Position numbers and translations under genes: made by a program. A DNA stretch of 5,569 nt. Source: an uncultured Alphaproteobacteria bacterium (lineage in GTDB: Bacteria > Pseudomonadota > Alphaproteobacteria > Rhizobiales > Pleomorphomonadaceae). How positions within the stretch are numbered: the first letter of the stretch is position 1; each line of letters begins with the position of its first letter. Shown in pieces: positions 1-4,431 of this stretch. A model generated the notes under the pieces. The model searched no databases, was not told the DNA's origin, and saw nothing but the letters and a program-made list of their open reading frames with translations. The DNA is taken from positions 1 to 5,569 of the forward strand of contig CALCDT010000116.1 in assembly GCA_937900425.1 (NCBI GenBank), given 5' to 3'.

Positions 1-325
1 GCAGCCGCTTGAGGATGCCGCCCTCGAGATGGCCGATGGTCTTGCGCTTGCTGTCGACGACGAGGGTTCCGCTGGCGACCGCGGCGCTGTCGAGGCTCGC
101 CGACGCGGCCCAGCCGAAGAAGCCGCCGAAGCCGAGGACGACGACGAGGATCCCCCACACCACCGGCGTGCGCAGCCGCACCGTCGGCTCGGGATCGTCG
201 GCCTGCTCGACGCGGTAGGCGATGCCCGTGCCGGAAGCCTCCGGTCCATCGCGGCCGGGCGGCAGCAGCGTGCCGGTACGGTCGGCACGGCGGGTCGGGT
301 CCGTTTCGCCGATTCGGTCGCTCAT
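1..325 (-). CDS. HlyD-family type I secretion membrane fusion protein (N-terminal part, cut by window edge)
   Basis: This is the periplasmic adaptor that would link the neighbouring inner-membrane ABC transporter to a TolC-like outer membrane channel. Only the first 108 codons are in the window. Visible parts: a cytoplasmic N-terminus of about 52 residues, hydrophilic and rich in Arg, Asp and Pro; one membrane helix at about residues 54-72 (core VVWGILVVVLGFGG); then the start of the periplasmic part with A-x-A-S-G-T-L at about 82-88 and the hallmark HLEGGILKRL at 99-108, which matches the conserved HLEGGI segment at the start of the lipoyl/hairpin region in HlyD/PrtE proteins. The start ATG (325-323) overlaps the TGA of the transporter gene in an ATGA arrangement and has a GGAGGG ribosome binding site at 337-332, six bases upstream, so the two genes are translationally coupled. 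The family is clear; the exported substrate is unknown. Confidence 0.92.
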   Translation of the reverse strand, partial: MSDRIGETDPTRRADRTGTLLPPGRDGPEASGTGIAYRVEQADDPEPTVRLRTPVVWGILVVVLGFGGFFGWAASASLDSAAVASGTLVVDSKRKTIGHLEGGILKRL

Positions 326-2100
326 GCAGCGCCCTCCGGCTGGAGCTTCGAGACGGTCGCCGAGCGCGCCGGCGCGCGGCCACGTGGCGTGATCGTAGCG
401 ACGACCGAGGTACGTTCGCCGAACTGGGCGATGCGGCCGTCCTGCAAGACCAGGAGCTTGTCGGCGCACTCCATGATCGCCGGGCGGTGAGCGATCATCA
501 CGACGATGCCGCGGTCGCGGCGCACCGCGTCGATCGCCGCCATCAGCGCCTGTTCGCCCTCGGCGTCGAGGTTGGCGTTGGGCTCGTCGAGAACGAGGAG
601 CCGCGGGCGCCCGTAGAGGGCGCGGGCGAGGGCGATGCGCTGCTTCTGGCCGCCCGACAGGGTGAAGCGGCCGTCGCCGACGGGCGTGTCGTAGCCGAGC
701 GGCATCCGGCCGATCATCTCGTGGACGCCGGCGGCGCGGGCGGCGGCGATCACCTCGCGCGGGTCCGAATCCCGCATCCGCGCGATGTTGTCGCGCACCG
801 TGCCGTCGAGCAGCGACACCGACTGCGGCAGGTAGCCGACCATGTCGCCGAAAGAGCCGCGCTCCCACAGGAAAACGTTGTGGCCGCCGAGGAAGACGCC
901 GCCGGCGGTCGGCCGCACCACCCCGACGAGGAGCCGGGCGAGGGTCGACTTGCCCGCCGCGGAGGGGCCGACGATGCCGAGCACCTCGCCCGGCGACAGC
1001 GAGAAGGTGAGCCCCTTGAGGATCGGCACCTCGCTGCCGGGCGCCGCATAGATCAGCCGCTCGACCTCGAGGTTGCCCTCGCAGCGCGGCGTCGGCGCGG
1101 TCTCGCGGGCCGAGGCGCTCGTCTCCAGGAGCTCGCGGATGCGCCCCCAACTCGCCATGGCGAAGACCCAGGAGCGCCAGTTGTCGGTCAGGCTGTCCAC
1201 CGGCCCGAGCAGGCGCGAGAGGATGATCGTCGCGCCGATCATCGCACCGGGGCTCGTCGCCTCCTCGATGACGAGGGCGGCGCCGAGCGACAGGGCGGCG
1301 ACCTGCAGCCCGAGGCGGACGACGCGGGCGGCGGCGTGGAGGCCGCGGCCGCGCACGTAACCGGCGTTGAGGAGGTCGGCGGCGTCGTGCTGGCCGGCGC
1401 ACCAGCGCCGGGCGAGAGCCGGCAGCATGCCCATCGCCTCGATCGCCTCGGCGTGGCGCAGCGTCGAGCCGATGCGGGCGATGTTCTCGATATTGGCGCC
1501 GTTGGCCTCCTTCAGCAGCGACCGGGTGGAGAGGTCCGACAGCAGGCTCATGGCGAACATGACGACGACGGAAACGACGCCGAGCAGGCCGTAGAGCGGG
1601 TGCAGCAGGAACATCACCACGAGGAAGATGGGGCACCACAGCGCCTCCATCGGCGCCGCCATCGCGCTCGAGGTGAGGAACGCCCGCAGCTCGCTGAGAT
1701 CGCGCAGGGCCTGGGTGGCACGCGACGATCCCGTTTCCAGCGAGGCCGACAGCGCCGAGCGGATCACCGGCAGGTTGAGCCGCCGGATCATCTCGCCAGC
1801 GACCGCCTGGAAGGTCACGGCGCGGATGAATTCGAGCACGCCGTAGAGAATCAGCGCGCCGCCGGCGAGCAGGATCAGCATCGTCAGCGTGTCGTAGCTG
1901 CGGCTGTTCACCACCCGGTCGTGCACCTGGATCATGAACAGCGGAACGGTGAGTTGCAGAACCGTGATCACGCCGCTCAGAAGTGCAGCGTAGATGATGC
2001 CGGCCACGAAGACGCGCCTGCCATCACGGGCCAGAGTGCGCGGATCTGCTGGCTCCGTGGAGCCCGGCGAGCGGGATTTCGTCTGACTTTGGAAGCGCAC
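322..2100 (-). CDS. Type I secretion system permease/ATPase (PrtD/PrsD-type ABC transporter)
   Basis: Inner-membrane ABC exporter half-transporter that uses ATP to push unfolded proteins through a type I channel. The chosen product is 592 residues, the usual size for PrtD-type proteins. Residues about 29-322 form the membrane domain with six likely helices (about 29-51, 72-92, 154-172, 172-188, 262-278, 284-302); the stretch LTVPLFMIQVHDRV after helix 1 is typical of this family. The ATPase domain follows: Walker A GPSAAGKST (378-386), Q-loop YLPQS (Gln426), signature LSGGQ (481-485), Walker B RLLVLDEP (500-507) and switch His539 in IAHRP. All catalytic motifs look intact. There is no N-terminal C39 peptidase domain, so it is not a bacteriocin-type exporter that cleaves leader peptides. 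Start choice: GTG at 2100 with GGAGG four bases upstream. The open frame extends to an ATG at 2184, but the added codons (AGA, TTT, CTA, AAT) are unlike the rest of the gene. GTG 2160 and ATG 2130 are other possible starts. Confidence 0.94.
   Translation of the reverse strand: MRFQSQTKSRSPGSTEPADPRTLARDGRRVFVAGIIYAALLSGVITVLQLTVPLFMIQVHDRVVNSRSYDTLTMLILLAGGALILYGVLEFIRAVTFQAVAGEMIRRLNLPVIRSALSASLETGSSRATQALRDLSELRAFLTSSAMAAPMEALWCPIFLVVMFLLHPLYGLLGVVSVVVMFAMSLLSDLSTRSLLKEANGANIENIARIGSTLRHAEAIEAMGMLPALARRWCAGQHDAADLLNAGYVRGRGLHAAARVVRLGLQVAALSLGAALVIEEATSPGAMIGATIILSRLLGPVDSLTDNWRSWVFAMASWGRIRELLETSASARETAPTPRCEGNLEVERLIYAAPGSEVPILKGLTFSLSPGEVLGIVGPSAAGKSTLARLLVGVVRPTAGGVFLGGHNVFLWERGSFGDMVGYLPQSVSLLDGTVRDNIARMRDSDPREVIAAARAAGVHEMIGRMPLGYDTPVGDGRFTLSGGQKQRIALARALYGRPRLLVLDEPNANLDAEGEQALMAAIDAVRRDRGIVVMIAHRPAIMECADKLLVLQDGRIAQFGERTSVVATITPRGRAPARSATVSKLQPEGAA
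332..337 (-). promoter_or_regulatory. Shine-Dalgarno site of the HlyD-family gene, inside the end of the ABC gene
   Basis: On the minus strand GGAGGG stands six bases before the ATG at 325. It lies within the last codons of the upstream transporter gene. It fixes the start of the fusion protein and supports coupled translation of the pair. Confidence 0.75.
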
Positions 2101-2216
2101 ACGTCCTCCGCGATTTAGATGAAATCTCATGCAGAATTCGAAACGCCCACAAATGACCACTCCCCCTCCCCAGAGTGGCCGCATTTCACCGGAAACTCAT
2201 CGTACGTGATCGACAT

Positions 2217-2236
2217 CGACCGTATTAATGTGGTCG
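2217..2236. promoter_or_regulatory. Candidate operator: 20-bp imperfect palindrome with ATTAAT centre
   Basis: The sequence reads CGACC-GT-ATTAAT-GT-GGTCG. The outer five-base arms and the central six bases share one symmetry axis between 2226 and 2227; eight of ten base pairs are symmetric and only the two GT pairs break it. Size, symmetry and an AT-rich centre fit sites bound by dimeric winged-helix MarR proteins, and the MarR gene starts about 130 bases away. Binding by that protein is inference; no family box was matched. Confidence 0.4.
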
Positions 2237-2263
2237 GATGATGACACGACATAAATACGACAG

Positions 2264-2276
2264 CGATCAACGATCG
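2264..2276. repeat. Inverted repeat CGATC-AAC-GATCG in the divergent region
   Basis: Two perfect five-base arms surround a three-base centre. It lies just upstream of a GATAAT element (2277-2282), where a bound protein would compete with RNA polymerase on the plus strand. Short enough to be chance; role unknown. Confidence 0.3.
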
Positions 2277-2282
2277 GATAAT
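2277..2282 (+). promoter_or_regulatory. Possible -10 element (GATAAT) for the MarR transcript
   Basis: GATAAT matches the sigma-70 -10 consensus at five of six bases and sits 82 bases before the MarR start codon in AT-rich DNA. No good -35 hexamer is present 16-18 bases upstream, so it is a weak call. Confidence 0.25.
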
Positions 2283-2320
2283 ACAACGGGGAGTAAATAC
2301 AGAAGGAGGGATCTAAAGAA

Positions 2321-2422
2321 ATGTTTCGAAAATCAAACCAAGTCCGAACGAAGGATGTGACATATGGCGACGATGCCACAGAAGCTCGTTCACGACGCCG
2401 ACGGCGGCGGCCACCACGATGA
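2321..2422 (+). CDS. Possible 33-codon leader ORF with Arg-rich end, overlapping the MarR start
   Basis: A small open frame starts at ATG 2321 and stops at TGA 2420-2422. It is preceded by a near-perfect ribosome binding site, AAGGAGGG at 2303-2310, ten bases upstream and stronger than the one used by the MarR gene itself. The product would begin MFRKSNQVRTKDV and end in six consecutive arginines followed by PPR. It overlaps the first 59 bases of the MarR gene in another frame, so its second half may simply shadow that gene. I recognise no family. If translated it could couple to, or compete with, MarR translation; the ribosome binding site could also be chance or assist loading for the downstream start at 2364. 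Confidence 0.25.
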   Translation: MFRKSNQVRTKDVTYGDDATEARSRRRRRRPPR

Positions 2423-2945
2423 GACGGTCGTATGGGTCAACGGCGCATCGTCCCTGGAGAGAAGCACCGGTGAGCCGGACACGGAGACGGCCCCGGTCAC
2501 CCATCTCGAGCTGGCCCGGGTCATCGAGCGGGCCCACCGGCGCTATCTCGATCTCTTGCGAGTCGAGCTCATCCGTCTCGGCATCGACGACATCAGCCCG
2601 GCGCAGGTGATGCTGCTGTTCACCATCGGCCCGGACGAACTCTCGGTCCGCGACCTGCTCGAGCGCGGCCACTATCTCGGGTCCAACGCCTCCTACAATC
2701 TCAAGCAGCTCGTCGATTCCGGCTATGTCGACCGCGCCCACTCGCAGCGCGACCGGCGCGCCGCGCGACTGAAGCTGGCCGACAAGGGCCAGTTCCTGTG
2801 CCAGAAGATCCGCGACCTCGACGAGTGCTACCACCGTCAGGTGGCGCGGGACGAGCAGGAGGCCCGCGAACTGACCTCGGCCTTCCACCTGCTGCGTCGG
2901 CTGGAGCTCGTCTGGACCACCACGATGCGCTACGGCGAGACTTGA
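2364..2945 (+). CDS. MarR-family winged-helix transcriptional regulator, LdtR-like
   Basis: A 193-residue cytoplasmic DNA-binding protein, expected to act as a dimer on palindromic operators and often to release DNA on binding a small ligand. Residues about 1-46 are a polar, His/Asp/Gly-rich extension ahead of the fold. The dimerisation helix begins at about 47 (THLELARVIERAHRRYLDL), the winged helix spans about 78-140, and the recognition region YLGSNASYNLKQLVDSGY (104-121) is followed by the wing with RDRRAARLKL (129-138); a long C-terminal helical part (about 141-189) completes the dimer interface. The YLGSN-SYN-K-LV pattern closely resembles, from memory, LdtR of Liberibacter and rhizobia, a regulator linked to cell-wall and stress genes. 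Start ATG 2364 has AAGGA at 2351-2355, eight bases upstream, and an in-frame stop at 2358 blocks any longer form. It is followed 17 bases later by a glycosyltransferase and so probably controls its own operon and perhaps the divergent exporter (inference). Confidence 0.92.
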   Translation: MATMPQKLVHDADGGGHHDETVVWVNGASSLERSTGEPDTETAPVTHLELARVIERAHRRYLDLLRVELIRLGIDDISPAQVMLLFTIGPDELSVRDLLERGHYLGSNASYNLKQLVDSGYVDRAHSQRDRRAARLKLADKGQFLCQKIRDLDECYHRQVARDEQEARELTSAFHLLRRLELVWTTTMRYGET

Positions 2946-2962
2946 GCGAACCGGCACGGGCG

Positions 2963-4243
2963 ATGCGGATCGTCTTCGTCCACCGGCGCGGCCCCGGCCA
3001 GTTCCAGCACCTCGCGCCCTTCCTCGCCGAGCGGGGCTGGACGGTCACCCTCGTCTGCGAGACGGTGGCGGCGCGGGTGCCGGGCGTCGCGGTGGTGCGC
3101 CACCGCGTCGAGCCCCCGGCCCGGAGCGGCGACCGCTTCGCCCGCCACCTCGCCACCACCGAACAGCACGTCCGCATCGGCCATCGCGTCGCCGAAGCGC
3201 TCGGCAACCTCGCCCGGCGCGACGGCCCGCCGGACCTCGTCGTCGGCCACCTCGGCTGGGGCGGACTGCTGTTCGCGAAGGACGTGCTACCGACGACGCC
3301 GGTGCTCGGCTACTGCGAATATTTCTACCGGGCTGAGGGCGGCGACGTCGGCCACGACCCGGCCGAGCCGGTCGGCGAGGACGATCGCCGCCGGCTGCGG
3401 CTCCTCAACGCCACGCAGTTGCTCGCGCTCGACGCCGCCGACGGCGGCATCAGCCCGACCCACTGGCAGCGGAGCCGCTTTCCGGCCCCCTACCGGCGCC
3501 GCATCGCCGTCTGCCACGAGGGTATCGACGTCGAGCGCATCCGCCCCGACCCCACCGCCCGGTTCGTGCTCCCCGACGGGCGGCGGCTGAAGCCCGGGGA
3601 TCCGGTCGTCACCTACGCCGCCCGCGACCTCGAACCCTATCGCGGCTTCCCGCAGTTCATGCGGGCGCTCGCCGACGTGCTGCGGCGACGGCCGCGGGCG
3701 ATCGCCGTGATCGCCGGCGGCGACGGCGTCAGCTATGGCCGGCCGCCACCCGACGGCGGCGGCTGGCGCGAGGCGATGCTGGGCGAGTTGGCGGCGGAAG
3801 GGACGCCGCTCGATCCGGACCGGGTGATCTTTCTCGGCCACGTGCCGCACGCCCGGCTGATCAGGCTCTTCCAGGTGTCGGCGGCGCACGTCTACCTGAC
3901 GGTGCCGTTCGTGCTGTCGTGGTCGATGCTGGAGGCGATGGCGGCGGGCGCGCTCGTCATCGGCTCGGCGACGGCGCCGGTGACCGAGGTGATCGCCGAC
4001 GGCCACAACGGCCTGCTCGCCCCCTTCTTCGACCGCGCGGCGCTCGCAGACCGCATCGTCGAGGCTCTCGACGGCGGGCCGGGCCCGGCGTCGCTGCGCG
4101 CCGCCGCCCGTCGCACCGTGGTAGAGCGCTACGCCCTCGATCGCTGCCTCGCCCGGCAGGCGTCGCTCATCGACGAGGTGCTCGGCGCCGGCCGGCGCCG
4201 CGGCCGCCGGCGGCCGCCCGGCATCGACGAGCACGCCGCCTGA
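2963..4243 (+). CDS. Family-4-type glycosyltransferase (GT-B fold, retaining)
   Basis: A 426-residue cytoplasmic enzyme that would move a sugar from a nucleotide-sugar donor to a lipid-linked or growing polysaccharide acceptor. The N-terminal Rossmann domain opens with MRIVFVHRRGPGQFQHLAPF (1-20), the signature of the glycosyl-transferase-4-like N-terminal domain; the C-terminal donor-binding domain starts at about 215 and carries ARDLEPYRGF (220-229), AGGDGVSYG (251-259), LGHVP (291-295) and PFVLSWSMLEAMAAG (315-329). The usual EX7E motif keeps its second Glu (324), but the first position is Phe316; as I recall this is normal for this subgroup. The tail is Arg-rich (RRRGRRR at 411-417) and encoded by two palindromes. 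ATG 2963 was chosen because the conserved domain begins there; a TTG at 2942, overlapping the MarR stop, is in frame and cannot be excluded, since neither has a strong ribosome binding site. The short gap suggests co-transcription with, and coupling to, the regulator. Donor and acceptor unknown. Confidence 0.92.
   Translation: MRIVFVHRRGPGQFQHLAPFLAERGWTVTLVCETVAARVPGVAVVRHRVEPPARSGDRFARHLATTEQHVRIGHRVAEALGNLARRDGPPDLVVGHLGWGGLLFAKDVLPTTPVLGYCEYFYRAEGGDVGHDPAEPVGEDDRRRLRLLNATQLLALDAADGGISPTHWQRSRFPAPYRRRIAVCHEGIDVERIRPDPTARFVLPDGRRLKPGDPVVTYAARDLEPYRGFPQFMRALADVLRRRPRAIAVIAGGDGVSYGRPPPDGGGWREAMLGELAAEGTPLDPDRVIFLGHVPHARLIRLFQVSAAHVYLTVPFVLSWSMLEAMAAGALVIGSATAPVTEVIADGHNGLLAPFFDRAALADRIVEALDGGPGPASLRAAARRTVVERYALDRCLARQASLIDEVLGAGRRRGRRRPPGIDEHAA
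4183..4200. repeat. 18-bp perfect palindrome at the 3' end of the glycosyltransferase gene (first of two)
   Basis: CGGCGCCGGCCGGCGCCG is its own reverse complement. In RNA it would fold as a very stable GC hairpin. It is immediately followed by a second palindrome. No run of T follows, so it is not a standard intrinsic terminator. Confidence 0.5.
4200..4217. repeat. 18-bp perfect palindrome at the 3' end of the glycosyltransferase gene (second of two)
   Basis: GCGGCCGCCGGCGGCCGC is its own reverse complement and shares one base with the preceding palindrome. Both lie within codons for the Arg-rich tail. Function unknown; possible transcript-end stabiliser or simple expansion of GC-rich codons. 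Confidence 0.5.
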
Positions 4244-4355
4244 CGACGATCTGCGCCCTCCGCCACCGACCACCCGACATTTCACGTTGCCGACAACATT
4301 ACATTCGATAATCTGATCCTGTACTGACTTCCTCCCAGAGGTCGCAGAGAAAATA

Positions 4356-4383
4356 CCGCGCATTTGCTTCGATATTTGCGCGG
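4356..4383. repeat. Inverted repeat CCGCGCA / TGCGCGG with 14-base spacer
   Basis: Perfect seven-base arms at 4356-4362 and 4377-4383. The spacer region also carries ATTTGC twice in direct orientation. Could be a protein site or an RNA hairpin in the leader of the downstream gene; no run of T follows, so a terminator is unlikely. Confidence 0.4.
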
Positions 4384-4401
4384 CAATGCAATCGATATCG
4401 T

Positions 4402-4425
4402 CCGGCCTCCGGCCGGCGACGGAGG
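4402..4425 (+). promoter_or_regulatory. Possible translational switch: alternative hairpins around the ribosome binding site
   Basis: CCGGCC (4402-4407) pairs perfectly with GGCCGG (4411-4416) over a three-base loop, leaving the GGAGG ribosome binding site (4421-4425) free. Alternatively CCTCCG (4406-4411) pairs perfectly with CGGAGG (4420-4425) over an eight-base loop, hiding it. The two folds share bases and exclude each other. The arms derive from a tandem TCCGGCC repeat (4401-4414), so chance in GC-rich DNA is possible. Confidence 0.3.
4421..4425 (+). promoter_or_regulatory. Shine-Dalgarno site (GGAGG) of the pyruvyl transferase gene
   Basis: GGAGG with a six-base spacer to ATG 4432, near-ideal placement. 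It fixes the start codon and is the element that could be masked by the upstream CCTCC. Confidence 0.8.
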
Positions 4426-4431
4426 TGGATC

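Larger units (their letters stand above)
2101..2363. promoter_or_regulatory. Divergent intergenic control region between the secretion operon and the MarR gene
   Basis: These 263 bases separate two divergent genes and are visibly richer in A and T than the flanking coding DNA, so they should carry both promoters. They hold a 20-bp imperfect palindrome (2217-2236), a 13-bp inverted repeat (2264-2276), an 8-bp palindrome TTTCGAAA (2324-2331), a GATAAT element (2277-2282) that could be a -10 box for the plus strand, and a strong purine-rich ribosome binding site (2303-2310). No convincing -35 box was found on either strand, so exact promoter positions cannot be given. The left end (2101-2184) could instead be coding if the transporter starts upstream of 2100. 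Confidence 0.7.
4244..4431. promoter_or_regulatory. Intergenic leader and probable promoter region of the pyruvyl transferase gene
   Basis: This 188-base gap is AT-richer in its middle and long enough for an independent promoter. A tentative one is TTGCCG (4287-4292) with TAATCT (4309-4314) at 16-base spacing, overlapping a better -10-like GATAAT (4307-4312) at poor spacing. Downstream are a small CCTC/GAGG hairpin (4331-4341), a 7-bp inverted repeat (4356-4383), a palindrome CGATATCG (4393-4400) and GC-rich hairpin sequence next to the ribosome binding site. No intrinsic terminator for the glycosyltransferase was found. Confidence 0.5.

Noticed and set aside
29..490. 153-codon plus-strand frame at the left edge
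   Set aside because: It lies opposite the HlyD-family gene and the end of the transporter; no motif.
487..2118. 543-codon open frame on the plus strand opposite the ABC transporter gene
   Set aside because: Its translation is dominated by Arg, Asp, Glu, His, Gly and Ala with no hydrophobic core or known motif, as expected for the antisense of a GC-rich gene. The opposite strand has complete ABC motifs.
2246..2262. ACGACA repeated 11 bases apart
   Set aside because: Six-base direct repeats are expected by chance; no other support for a binding site.
2313..2957. 214-codon minus-strand frame covering the MarR gene
   Set aside because: Antisense shadow of a gene with a clear MarR fold; no ribosome binding site or recognisable domain.
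2798..2962. Upstream extension of the glycosyltransferase frame to ATG 2798
   Set aside because: The extra 55 residues overlap the MarR coding region and have no conserved sequence; the GT domain starts exactly at ATG 2963.
4183..4260. Intrinsic terminator after the glycosyltransferase
   Set aside because: The palindromes are stable but lie before the stop codon and are not followed by a T run.
4331..4341. CCTC-CCA-GAGG mini-hairpin
   Set aside because: A four-base-pair stem is too short to claim as a functional element on its own.
3287..4363. 358-codon minus-strand frame opposite the glycosyltransferase
   Set aside because: Low-complexity Arg/Gly/Ala/Asp/His composition; shadow of the GT-B gene.
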